From: an uncultured Lachnospiraceae bacterium
Lineage (GTDB): Bacteria > Bacillota > Clostridia > Lachnospirales > Lachnospiraceae
DNA: 64,000 nucleotides
Direction: 5' to 3'
Assembly: GCA_902775555.1 (NCBI GenBank)
Contig: CACYMQ010000011.1
Location: forward strand, 1 to 64,000
Below the pieces are notes generated by a model. The model had not been told where the DNA came from, searched no databases, and saw nothing but the letters and a program-made list of their open reading frames with translations. The translations under genes and the position numbers were made by a program. Below are positions 17,861 through 25,817 of this stretch, piece after piece. Position 1 is the first letter of the stretch. Every line of letters starts with the position of its first letter.

Positions 17861-20254
17861 ATGAAGATAAAGAGTGTTGAATGTGAACAGTTTGCCGGAC
17901 TTCAGGAAAGACAAATGGATTTTGAAGACGGATTAAATATCGTTGTGGGAAAGAATGAGAGCGGAAAAAGCACGATGGCGGATCTGATCTATCATCTGCT
18001 CTTTCAACCGACAAAGCTCGATAAAAGAAGTGACAAAGCATTCATAGATAAGTATTTCCCCAAAAAGGTCAGCGGTCCCGATGGAAATGCGGTAGATGGC
18101 GTTCTGGTCTTTGAAACAGAGGAAGGAACCTATAAGCTTCGAAAGGAATGGGAAAGTGGGGAAGGCAGCTGCAGACTGACGCTTCCGGATAAAACCATTA
18201 TTAAAGGTACGTCAGAAGTTGCATCCGTACTGGAAGGTATTTTAGAACATAAAGCAGGTGTATATAACGAGATCGTATTTGCATCACAGAAAAGCAGTCA
18301 GATGGCAGTAAAAAGTATTATGAGTACCCTCGGGAAGAAGAGTGACGACCTTTCCAACACCAGAGACGACCTTACCTCCACTTTAAAACAGGCAGCACTG
18401 GAGACAGGAGGCGTGTCTCTTGACCGACTGGAGAAAAAACTGCTTGAACATATGGATGTGCTGGGCGGAAGATGGGATTTTGAGAAGGATGCGCCCGAAG
18501 GAGGACCCAAGCGTGCATCCTATAAGAACGCATGGGATAAGGGAGCCGGGGAGATTGTAAAAGCATACTACAGCTGCGATGAAATAAGAGATGAGCTGGA
18601 TGCGGCGGAAAATGCGGAAAAGGTAGTGGAAGCTGATTACGCTGAGCTGAGGAGCCTGGGGACCCAAAGGGAAGAGCAAAGCAGGAACAGAGAAGACTTT
18701 CTGGGCTATAAGGAAAAACTCATCAAGCGGAGTTCGCTGACAGAAAATGCAGAAAGATTCAGTGGGGATCTTGCCAAGATGGAAACTGCCCGTGATAAAT
18801 GGCCGAAGGACAAGGAAGACCAAAAGCGCGCCACATATCTCAGTGACAGATTAAAGAAGGCTGAGATAAATGAGCTCTACCGGACGGCTAAGGAGAAATA
18901 TGATAAGTATCATGAGAATAAAGAAAAATTAAACGCACTTAAGGTGATCGACCGGAAAGATGTAAAGGCTCTGGAAGGACTGATCCGGCAAAAGGAGAAA
19001 GAAGAGCGTAAACTCTCCGGGATGAATCTGGCGTTAAAACTGAATAAACTGGGAGAATATGATTTTATTGTCACATCCTTTACCGGGGAAGAGATCGATG
19101 TGACGGATGGAACGGCAAATATATCAGAAGCCGTTAATATTCACATTCCGGGAGTGGCGGATATACAGCTCATGCCCGGAGATGTGGATGCGGAGGCGGT
19201 AAAGGCCTTCATTGTCGGGAAGGAAGATGAAATCGCTAAGATCCACGACAAATACGGGACAAAGGATTATGAGGAGCTTTCCGGTCTGCTTGAGGAATAT
19301 GATCAGGCGGTTGAGGATACAGAAACGAGTAAGAACGATTTCGAGAAAGCTTTAGGCGGCAGAAACTGGGAAGACATCCGGGAAGAAAAAGCAAATGTTC
19401 CATCAGACATAGAATCCGTGGAAGAGATCCGGGGAATGATATCTGGTCTTTGTAAAGGAATGGAGATCAACACATTTATCGGAAGGCTTGATTCGAATCT
19501 GGAGAATTATGAAAGAAACTATGGCACAATGAAGGAGCTGGATGAATCCATTGATGCGGCTCAGAAAGAATTTGATTCCAATCAGGAAGAACTTGCCGGA
19601 ATCGGTGAGATACCGGAAGAATATAAGAAGATCGAAGATTCTGATGCATATGATAATGAGCTAAAACAGCAGATAGCGGCTATTGATAAACAAATAGGCG
19701 ATCATAATACAAAACTTCAGGAAGATCTGACGAAGCTCAGCGAAAAGTCCGTTGAAGAATTAAGGGACGAACTGGCTGATAAAGAATCCGTGTTCAACCG
19801 GAAGAAGTCGGAATATATGCACTGGAAGCGGATATACGATACATTTATCAGACTTAAGAGTGAGAACCCGGGCAATGCGGTTCAGGATATAGAAAGCAGA
19901 TTCCGGGACTATCTGTCTGTCATTTCGGGAAGCGGTCTGAAGCTTGAGGAGATGGATGATAAGATGTCCGTCAGTCTGTCGAGCGGAATTCATGCCATGA
20001 CATATGACATCCTGTCTGAGGGTACGAAGGATACGATCTCCATAGCCTTCCGACTGGCTATGCTGGAGCATTTGTTCCCCGACGGCGGTGGATTGGCGGT
20101 ATTTGATGATCCTTTTACGGATATGGATCCGGAACGTGTTCAGCAGGCGTGTGAACTGATCCGGAAGTTTGCGGAGAATAACCAGGTCATTTTTATAACC
20201 TGTGATGAGAAGTATACCGATTATTTACCGGGTAAAGTACACCATGTCGGGTAA
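17861..20254 (+). CDS. SbcC/YhaN-like AAA ATPase partner
   Basis: A Rad50-type ATPase of about 797 residues: N-terminal Walker A GKNESGKST, two long coiled-coil arms, and C-terminal LSEGTKDTISIAFRLAML signature followed by Walker B LAVFDDPFTDMD. It is shorter than classical SbcC and I see no CxxC zinc hook in the middle, which places it nearer the YhaN group. With the preceding nuclease it should form a DNA-end-processing complex. The start at 17861 is preferred; an in-frame ATG at 17828 overlaps the nuclease gene by 13 bases. Confidence 0.88.
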   Translation: MKIKSVECEQFAGLQERQMDFEDGLNIVVGKNESGKSTMADLIYHLLFQPTKLDKRSDKAFIDKYFPKKVSGPDGNAVDGVLVFETEEGTYKLRKEWESGEGSCRLTLPDKTIIKGTSEVASVLEGILEHKAGVYNEIVFASQKSSQMAVKSIMSTLGKKSDDLSNTRDDLTSTLKQAALETGGVSLDRLEKKLLEHMDVLGGRWDFEKDAPEGGPKRASYKNAWDKGAGEIVKAYYSCDEIRDELDAAENAEKVVEADYAELRSLGTQREEQSRNREDFLGYKEKLIKRSSLTENAERFSGDLAKMETARDKWPKDKEDQKRATYLSDRLKKAEINELYRTAKEKYDKYHENKEKLNALKVIDRKDVKALEGLIRQKEKEERKLSGMNLALKLNKLGEYDFIVTSFTGEEIDVTDGTANISEAVNIHIPGVADIQLMPGDVDAEAVKAFIVGKEDEIAKIHDKYGTKDYEELSGLLEEYDQAVEDTETSKNDFEKALGGRNWEDIREEKANVPSDIESVEEIRGMISGLCKGMEINTFIGRLDSNLENYERNYGTMKELDESIDAAQKEFDSNQEELAGIGEIPEEYKKIEDSDAYDNELKQQIAAIDKQIGDHNTKLQEDLTKLSEKSVEELRDELADKESVFNRKKSEYMHWKRIYDTFIRLKSENPGNAVQDIESRFRDYLSVISGSGLKLEEMDDKMSVSLSSGIHAMTYDILSEGTKDTISIAFRLAMLEHLFPDGGGLAVFDDPFTDMDPERVQQACELIRKFAENNQVIFITCDEKYTDYLPGKVHHVG

Positions 20255-20285
20255 AGTGCATCATATCGGGTAAGGTGCATCAAAT
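20229..20285 (+). repeat. Three tandem copies of a 19-bp unit at the end of the ATPase gene
   Basis: Units beginning CGGGTAAAGTACACC repeat at 20229, 20248 and 20267 with three to four changes each. The first unit encodes the last codons of the ATPase gene (PGKVHHVG then stop) and the others lie after the stop. Confidence 0.75.
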
Positions 20286-20349
20286 AGATCAAGCTATCAG
20301 ATTTGGCGCCGTGCCGGTTGAGCCGGATCAATTTAAAAGGTAAGACGAT

Positions 20350-21099
20350 ATGGCGTATGTAACAAAAAGACAACAAGCGGAAATAAGAAAGAAACGCCGG
20401 AAGAAGGTGATCATCCTTCTTCTGGTGTTGATGGTTTTGTGTATTTCTGCAGCCGTCGTCATACTGATTTTCAGATATCGGAACAAGAAAGGCAGTGAAT
20501 CTCCCGGGATGGACGTTCCGGCATTTTCCGGATCGCCGTATGTAGAGATCAATGGAAATGTACCGTATTTCACGGAGGAAGATAAGGCAGGATCCACATT
20601 TGAATCATACAGTGACCTTGATTCCCTTGGGAGGTGCGGTGTGGCGTATGCATGTGTCAGCCGGGAGCTGATGCCGACGGAAGAACGAGGCCAGATCGGG
20701 CATATCAAACCCACCGGATGGGTACAGGCAAAATATGAGGGAGTCGTTGATTCCAAACCGCCGTACCTATATAACCGCTGCCATCTGATCGCGTATTGCC
20801 TAACGGCCGAAAATGATAATGAGAAGAACCTGATCACGGGTACGCGCTACATGAATGTGGAAGGGATGCTGCCTTTTGAAGAGAAGGTGGCCAGGTACCT
20901 GGATCAAAATGATTCGCATGTACTGTATCGCGTGACGCCGGATTTCCGGGGAGATAACCTCCTGGCGACCGGCGTGCTGATCGAGGCCTATTCCATAGAG
21001 GACCAGGGGAAGGGGATACAATTCTGTGTGTATTGCTATAACGTACAGCCGGGGGTGGAGATCGATTACCGGACGGGAGAAAGCGAAGTGGGGGAGTGA
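20350..21099 (+). CDS. Membrane-anchored DNA/RNA non-specific endonuclease
   Basis: A 249-residue protein. A basic N-terminus (KRQQAEIRKKRRKKV) is followed by a membrane helix (IILLLVLMVLCISAAVVIL), leaving the catalytic domain outside the cell. The domain matches the DNA-entry nuclease/streptodornase group: RCHLIAYCLTAENDNEKNLI carries the catalytic His and metal-binding Asn of the beta-beta-alpha-metal site, then TRYMNVEGMLPFE. Such enzymes degrade extracellular DNA for nutrients or uptake. The start follows AAAAGGTAAG. It borders phage debris. Confidence 0.85.
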   Translation: MAYVTKRQQAEIRKKRRKKVIILLLVLMVLCISAAVVILIFRYRNKKGSESPGMDVPAFSGSPYVEINGNVPYFTEEDKAGSTFESYSDLDSLGRCGVAYACVSRELMPTEERGQIGHIKPTGWVQAKYEGVVDSKPPYLYNRCHLIAYCLTAENDNEKNLITGTRYMNVEGMLPFEEKVARYLDQNDSHVLYRVTPDFRGDNLLATGVLIEAYSIEDQGKGIQFCVYCYNVQPGVEIDYRTGESEVGE

Positions 21100-21206
21100 T
21101 GTGATATCAAATAGCGAACCACAGATCCGTAAGATAGAGTGGAGTGAAGAACACGAGTAAAGGTATTGGATTCGGCTATATGAATTCAATAAGGATTTAG
21201 AGGACA

Positions 21207-21408
21207 GAGAAGTATCGCATCGTCGAGATAGCTGTGGACAGATGGAACGCCACACAGATGATCCAGAATCTGGAAGGTGACGAAAGCAAAATCGAAAGAA
21301 AAGATCGACGGCATTGTGGCTGCAATCATGGCGCTCGACCGGTGCATCCGCAATCAGACGGAGCCACAGGGGAGTGTTTATGATGAGCGCGGCCTGTTGA
21401 TTTTGTAA
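21207..21408 (+). pseudogene. Remnant of a phage terminase large subunit (C-terminus)
   Basis: Two segments in different frames. 21207-21280 reads EKYRIVEIAVDRWNATQMIQ then NLEGD, the nuclease-domain segment of phage terminases. From 21283 a second frame reads KIDGIVAAIMALDRCIRNQ then GSVYDERGLLIL and a stop at 21406, the typical last residues of large terminases. No start, no N-terminal ATPase and no other phage genes remain, so this is decayed prophage sequence. It lies directly before the toxin-antitoxin promoter. Confidence 0.75.
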
Positions 21409-21416
21409 AAGGGCTC

Positions 21417-21458
21417 TTGACAAACTATCAATTGATGGGCATACTATCAATTGATAGT
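21417..21458 (+). promoter_or_regulatory. Promoter and twin palindromic operator of the toxin-antitoxin pair
   Basis: TTGACA at 21417-21422 and CATACT at 21440-21445 are 17 bases apart. Overlapping them are two copies of one element: ACTATCAATTGAT at 21424-21436 and the perfect palindrome ACTATCAATTGATAGT at 21443-21458, 19 bases between starts. Binding of the antitoxin here would cover the spacer and the -10 box, as expected for autorepression. Confidence 0.75.
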
Positions 21459-21483
21459 GAATATATTGAGAGAGGTGATTGAC

Positions 21484-21885
21484 ATTTTTCTTAGTACGCA
21501 ATCGAAAAAAAGAGAAGTCATCGCTTTCCTGGAAGAATTGAAAGAGCTTCTGGGAAAAGAGGATTTTAATATAGATTCTGATCTTACGCTGATAAAAAAG
21601 AAAAAGCCCAATGATGAAGAGCACTCTACACCATATACACTATTGGATCTTGATTATGATACATGGGATGTGGTTGAGAGACTTAAAGAGCTAACAGTTT
21701 CCGAGTATTCCGAGACAAAGATTGACAAAGATGATTTAGATCCACCATTATTGTTTGTTTTCGGAAAAGACATTAACAGAAAGCTTGTTTATGTGAAATT
21801 AAAGATTAAGGGAGATCAGAAGCGACGCGTATTATGCGTGTCATTCCACTACGCAAGGGATCCTATGAAATTCCCATATGCGTAA
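21484..21885 (+). CDS. MqsR-like toxin (type II, predicted mRNA interferase)
   Basis: The C-terminal half (LTVSEYSETK, then KLVYVKLKIK and RVLCVSFHY) follows the core of MqsR, a RelE-fold ribonuclease that cleaves mRNA. At 133 residues from the start given, it is somewhat longer than E. coli MqsR. There is no ATG: AGAGAGG at 21469-21475 is followed eight bases later by ATT (21484), giving a protein that starts FLSTQSKKREV after the initiator. TTG at 21451 and GTG at 21475 are in-frame alternatives but lack proper spacing. Toxin-first order is as in mqsRA. The antitoxin starts 23 bases downstream. Confidence 0.75.
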   Translation: MFLSTQSKKREVIAFLEELKELLGKEDFNIDSDLTLIKKKKPNDEEHSTPYTLLDLDYDTWDVVERLKELTVSEYSETKIDKDDLDPPLLFVFGKDINRKLVYVKLKIKGDQKRRVLCVSFHYARDPMKFPYA

Positions 21886-21908
21886 ACGGAAAGGAAAGGA
21901 GGCAAACT

Positions 21909-22952
21909 ATGGAGGCCAGCACATTAATTAGAAAGGTTCATATGGATTGTCCTTTGTGCGACAAAACACATGAAGTGGAAGAAAGAAAACGCTTTGCAAC
22001 GATTACTCTGAAAGGGGATAAGGTAACCTATGAAGAGAGGTTTTATTTTTGTGCAAATGCGGATGATGAGGAAAATGAATTTGAAACTGGCTCTATGACA
22101 AATGAAAATCTTCTCAACGCTAGGAATGCATATCGTGTTAAACATGGATTACTTACTTCTGATGAAATCGTGGCAATAAGAGAAAGCTATGGATTGTCTC
22201 AAGTAGACTTAGCAAGATTACTTGGATGGGGAGAAGCTACAATTTCTCGTTATGAGAGTAAGGCGATTCAAGATGAGGCATATGATACTATGCTGCGTTT
22301 GATAAAAGATAATCCGCTGCAAGCTTTGGAATTTTTGAAGAAAAATGCGGATAAATTTCCTGGTCTTAAGAGACTTGAAGTAAGATCAAAAATCGTGGAG
22401 AAGTTAGATTCATATGGAAAAGAATACCTGACACGACAAGCATTTGAAGGTGAGTATGCAAGTTTTGAAGAACCCTCTGATTCAAATGGATTTGTTTTGT
22501 TGAATATAGATAAGCTTGAAGCCGCTATTTCCTATATAGCTGAGAAGGTATCAAATCTTTTTAAGGTTAAGTTGATGAAAATGCTTTGGTACGCTGACGC
22601 CTTATCTTATAAAGAGAATGGAGTTGCAATTACCGGATTGGTTTATCGCCATAATGAAATGGGCGCGCTTCCGATTGGGCATTATAGCCTCATGAATCTT
22701 GAAAACCTGAATGTTCGTGAGGAAGTAAGCATCAACTATGATTCCATGCTTCATATTTATCCGAGTAAGGGCATGGATTATAGTGTATTAAGCGATAAGG
22801 ATAAATCTATTTTGGATGCTGTGATAAGGAAGTTTAAGAATTATAAGGCACAAGAAATCGTAGATTACATGCATGAGGAAAAGGCATATCAAGGAACAAA
22901 TCCTGGAGAAATAATACCATTTTCGATGGCTAAGGAGATAAGAACTTTTTAA
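21909..22952 (+). CDS. MqsA-like antitoxin with C-terminal Panacea (SocA/DUF4065) domain
   Basis: A 347-residue protein. Residues 15-60 are a zinc-ribbon-like region (CPLC and YFC), residues about 80-130 an XRE-type HTH (TSDEIVAIRESYGLSQVDLARLLGWGEATISRYES as two parts), and residues about 205-345 match the SocA/Panacea fold (KLMKMLWYADALSYKENG, then GLVYRHNEMGALPIGHY). It should bind the toxin and the operator at 21424-21458. The ATG at 21909 has AAAGGAGG seven bases upstream; an upstream in-frame start overlapping the toxin is less likely. AT-rich codon use differs from the surrounding genes and suggests transfer. Confidence 0.85.
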   Translation: MEASTLIRKVHMDCPLCDKTHEVEERKRFATITLKGDKVTYEERFYFCANADDEENEFETGSMTNENLLNARNAYRVKHGLLTSDEIVAIRESYGLSQVDLARLLGWGEATISRYESKAIQDEAYDTMLRLIKDNPLQALEFLKKNADKFPGLKRLEVRSKIVEKLDSYGKEYLTRQAFEGEYASFEEPSDSNGFVLLNIDKLEAAISYIAEKVSNLFKVKLMKMLWYADALSYKENGVAITGLVYRHNEMGALPIGHYSLMNLENLNVREEVSINYDSMLHIYPSKGMDYSVLSDKDKSILDAVIRKFKNYKAQEIVDYMHEEKAYQGTNPGEIIPFSMAKEIRTF

Positions 22953-23022
22953 TGCTTGAAAGCATACATGAAGGGAATGGAATTTCCGGAGACAGTTTAT
23001 AATTGGGAGAGGAGATGTTGAT

Positions 23023-23505
23023 ATGGGTTCAGGAAATACTTTTAAATGTGAAAAATGCGGCTATACCTTCAGTGGACTTTTCGGTGTAGGTATAAATTTT
23101 CCACGTGTGTATGAGGCGTGCGAAAAAAAAGCAAAGAGTGGGGAACTGGGCGAAGATGTCAAGAGGATCTTTATGGAGCATGAGCACGCGGCGTTAGAAA
23201 TAGACATGGTTGCGCTATGCTGTACTGTTTGCGGGAATCTTGAATATGGTCCGGAATTATCTGTATGGATCCCCATTGATGAAAAAGCAGAACCGAAACG
23301 GAAGAAACGAGAATGGAGCTGTGGCATTTCCGGCAAGTTTATTCACAGTGGTGATCTGGAAGAACGATTCAAGAAGATCATGGACTATCCGCATAAATGT
23401 GAGAAGTGCGCCGGCCCCATGAAAATTGTAATGGATCATGACGAGTTACAATGTCCGACCTGCAAGATCCCGCTGACGGAGACGGAGTACATTTTGTGGG
23501 ACTAA
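23023..23505 (+). CDS. Zinc-ribbon protein of unknown function, 160 aa
   Basis: Three Cys pairs are visible: CEKCGY near the N-terminus, CCTVCGN near residue 67, and CEKCAGP with CPTCKIP at the C-terminus, so two or more zinc-ribbon modules are likely. No membrane segment or catalytic motif. The start follows GGAGAGGAGATG. It stands between the toxin-antitoxin pair and kptA and ends 36 bases before the latter. Not recognised as a named family. Confidence 0.75.
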   Translation: MGSGNTFKCEKCGYTFSGLFGVGINFPRVYEACEKKAKSGELGEDVKRIFMEHEHAALEIDMVALCCTVCGNLEYGPELSVWIPIDEKAEPKRKKREWSCGISGKFIHSGDLEERFKKIMDYPHKCEKCAGPMKIVMDHDELQCPTCKIPLTETEYILWD

Positions 23506-23540
23506 ATGTCCGGGTGATGAGTTTAGAGGAGTTGATAGCT

Positions 23541-24077
23541 ATGTCATATAAAGAAACCAGCAAATACATGAGTCTCATCCTCCGCCATAAGCCGGAGACC
23601 ATCGGAATAACCCTGGACGAACATGGCTGGGCAAATGTGGACGAGCTGATCGAAGGGATTTCCCGCACACATGAATGCAGCATGGACATATTGGAGGAGA
23701 TCGTTCGGACCGATGAGAAGCAGCGATATTCCTTCAACGAGGATAAGACCTTGATCCGTGCGAACCAGGGACACTCCATTCCTGTGGACGTGGAGTTGGA
23801 GGAAACCCTGCCACCGGAGGAGCTCTGGCATGGCACAGCAACGAAGTATGAAGTCTCCATCGACGAACAGGGTCTGATCCCCAAGAGCCGTCTCTATGTG
23901 CACCTCTCCAGGGACAGGGAAACCGCAGTGAAGGTGGGCCAGCGCCACGGCAAGCCCGTACTGTACATCGTGAAGGCCGGCGAGATGAGTAGGGATGGAT
24001 ACAAGTTTTATCTGTCGAAGAACGGGGTGTGGCTGACGAAGGAGGTGCCGGTTAAGTATCTTTGCAAGGAGGGATAA
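23541..24077 (+). CDS. kptA: RNA 2-prime-phosphotransferase, Tpt1/KptA family
   Basis: A 178-residue enzyme that removes an RNA 2-prime phosphate by transferring it to NAD, releasing ADP-ribose 1,2-cyclic phosphate. The conserved residues are present: LILRHKPE near residue 12 for the first Arg/His, LWHGTA near 94 and VHLSRD near 118. The start at 23541 is set by AGAGGAG upstream. In bacteria the natural substrate is unclear. The macrodomain at 2.4 kb could process the cyclic product, but the genes are 21 kb apart. Confidence 0.93.
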   Translation: MSYKETSKYMSLILRHKPETIGITLDEHGWANVDELIEGISRTHECSMDILEEIVRTDEKQRYSFNEDKTLIRANQGHSIPVDVELEETLPPEELWHGTATKYEVSIDEQGLIPKSRLYVHLSRDRETAVKVGQRHGKPVLYIVKAGEMSRDGYKFYLSKNGVWLTKEVPVKYLCKEG

Positions 24078-24096
24078 GTATCACCCCCTTCATATG

Positions 24097-24206
24097 TAAA
24101 CCGTCTCATACGAAAAAATGAAAATGTAGTCAACAATACATTTTTAGCAATGATGGAAGCCTTGGGGTATGATGTGACGCTTGTATATGAGAAACGAAGG
24201 AAATGA
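24097..24206 (+). pseudogene. Remnant of a small HTH-type regulator (C-terminal end)
   Basis: An open frame without start reads RLIRKNENVVNNTFLAMMEA then LGYDVTLVYEKRRK and TGA. This resembles the last residues of XRE/Cro-type regulators common in phage and mobile islands. Nothing of the HTH itself remains. It supports the view that 21-24.4 kb is an eroded insertion. Confidence 0.45.
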
Positions 24207-24243
24207 TCTTCGTGAAATCACAAATTGTGATTTCACCGAAGAT
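24206..24243. repeat. 38-base near-perfect palindrome
   Basis: ATCTTCGTGAAATCACAA and its inverse complement meet at the centre with one bulged base. There is no T tract on either side, so it is not a simple terminator; it could be an operator or the end of a small mobile element. Confidence 0.6.
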
Positions 24244-24294
24244 GTAGAAGTCAGTCGGTGACAAATTGACACCAACTGAAAAGGAGATTGTGCT

Positions 24295-24369
24295 ATCAGC
24301 GAACGCACAATTACAAACCCAACAGCATTATCATTCTACAGTAAACAGAAGAACAGAGAGGGGGAATAG
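24295..24369 (+). CDS. Very short ORF with ATC at the expected start position
   Basis: AAGGAG at 24281-24286 is followed eight bases later by ATC, opening 24 sense codons (SERTITNPTALSFYSKQKN after the initiator) that end at TAG just before the next gene's ATG. No family is recognised. It could be a leader peptide or a truncated gene. Confidence 0.25.
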   Translation: MSERTITNPTALSFYSKQKNREGE

Positions 24370-24372
24370 AAT

Positions 24373-25605
24373 ATGCTTTGTCCGAAATGTGGCGTATTTT
24401 TACTCAACTCAGCTACAGTATGTGATAAATGTGGAGCTATAATAGACATTCCGAAACCGGAAGGTGAGGGGAATTCAAATGCTTTATATGGAACAGATCC
24501 GGTCGGGACGCCGGCCCGGAACAGGCAGAATACGTCGCCCCGACAGTATGACGATGTGCCGGTCTTTCAGGGAGATTCACAGGGATTAAACAGGCGTTTC
24601 CCTGATAGCGTACCAACGGATCTGCCGAACGGGCAGCGGATTCCGGGATATGGTCTGCCGGGACAGCCATACAAACCGTCGAAGAAGGGGATGTCTGCAT
24701 TTACAAAGGTCTTTCTGATCCTGGTGGCTGTCGTGGTGGGCGTTTTAGCAGTGGCAGGTGCCATGAACCGTAACAAGAAGGGTCAGACGAATACAGATTC
24801 GGGGCCAACGCCTGACCAGGCTGATAATTCTCCGCAGAATCCACCTGCGCCGACGGATACCACGACGGAAGGCTCGGATGAATCCGGTGAGTATACGGTC
24901 AAGTATGTATCGCATTCGATCGAGAAGAACTACGATGGTAAGGATGTTCTGGTTATCGAGTACGCGTGGACGAATAACAGTCAGAAGGAGACATCATTTA
25001 CATTTGCGTGCACGGACAAAGTGTTTCAGAACGGGATTGAGTGTTCGTCACTCACCGTTTTACTGGATGATGTTGATACCCAAAAAGAATTCCTGGATAT
25101 AAAACCGGGGACAACCTATAATCTGAAAGTAGGATATATCCTTCAGGACAAAACAAATGCGCATGTTGAAGTTACCGATCTGATGGGGAAGAAAATGCTG
25201 ATGCAGAAGACGATCGATCTGGGCGGTGGAGAGGGAACCTGGGAAGAGAATTCCAAGGTTCCGGCTGAAACCTCAGTTCGCATCAGGGATTCCTTCCTGA
25301 GCAAAGGGCATGATGGGAAGACGGTCCTGGTGATCAAATACGAGGTTTATAATGGTGAGGACCACGAGATCACATTTTCCGTCCAGTTTGAGGATAAGGT
25401 ATTTCAGAACGGAGTGGAGTGCAGTAGTTTTGTGTTCAGCGATGACGTAGATGCGACTCCGGCGATTTCAAGCATCAAGCGCGGGGCGACGATCATTGTG
25501 GAAGAAGGATATGAATTGCAGGACATGTCGGACGTCGAAGTGGAAGTAAAAGAATCATTTACGGATAAGGTGTTTGTATCACAGAAGCTGAGGGTGGAGA
25601 AGTAG
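24373..25605 (+). CDS. Zinc-ribbon membrane protein with two DUF5067-like domains
   Basis: A 410-residue protein. CPKCGVF and CDKCGAI at the N-terminus form a zinc ribbon on the cytoplasmic side. A membrane helix lies at about residues 113-135 (VFLILVAVVVGVLAVAGAM). Two related outside domains follow at about 175-285 and 295-410; both contain KVFQNGIECSS or KVFQNGVECSS and end in a Gln-Asp-x-x-x-x-x-V-E-V pattern, so one arose by duplication. The architecture is typical of Lachnospiraceae proteins with immunoglobulin-like DUF4352/DUF5067 modules; function unknown. Start after GAGGGGGAATAG. Confidence 0.8.
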   Translation: MLCPKCGVFLLNSATVCDKCGAIIDIPKPEGEGNSNALYGTDPVGTPARNRQNTSPRQYDDVPVFQGDSQGLNRRFPDSVPTDLPNGQRIPGYGLPGQPYKPSKKGMSAFTKVFLILVAVVVGVLAVAGAMNRNKKGQTNTDSGPTPDQADNSPQNPPAPTDTTTEGSDESGEYTVKYVSHSIEKNYDGKDVLVIEYAWTNNSQKETSFTFACTDKVFQNGIECSSLTVLLDDVDTQKEFLDIKPGTTYNLKVGYILQDKTNAHVEVTDLMGKKMLMQKTIDLGGGEGTWEENSKVPAETSVRIRDSFLSKGHDGKTVLVIKYEVYNGEDHEITFSVQFEDKVFQNGVECSSFVFSDDVDATPAISSIKRGATIIVEEGYELQDMSDVEVEVKESFTDKVFVSQKLRVEK

Positions 25606-25649
25606 GATTTGGCAAGCGTAGATGACATATTTTATGGACAGAATGACAA

Positions 25650-25797
25650 GAGGATGTCATCCTGAGGCGAAGCCGAAGGATCTTTACACATGAGGAATAT
25701 AGAGATTCTTCGCTGCGCTCAGAATGACAAGGGCGGTCAGAATGACAAGGGTGCTCAGAATGACAAGGGCGCTCAGAATGACAAGGGTGCTATCACA
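25650..25797. repeat. Second intergenic repeat family, GTCATCCTGAG / CTCAGAATGAC
   Basis: Contains ATGTCATCCTGAGGCGAAG with GAAGGATCTT, then GATTCTTCGCTGCGCTCAGA with four further tandem AGAATGACAAGGG units. The halves are roughly inverse complements of each other. The same words recur at 50157 and 53940-54272. It fills most of the 211-base gap between genes. Confidence 0.75.
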
Positions 25798-25817
25798 CCA
25801 TTTAAGGAGGTAAGCAA

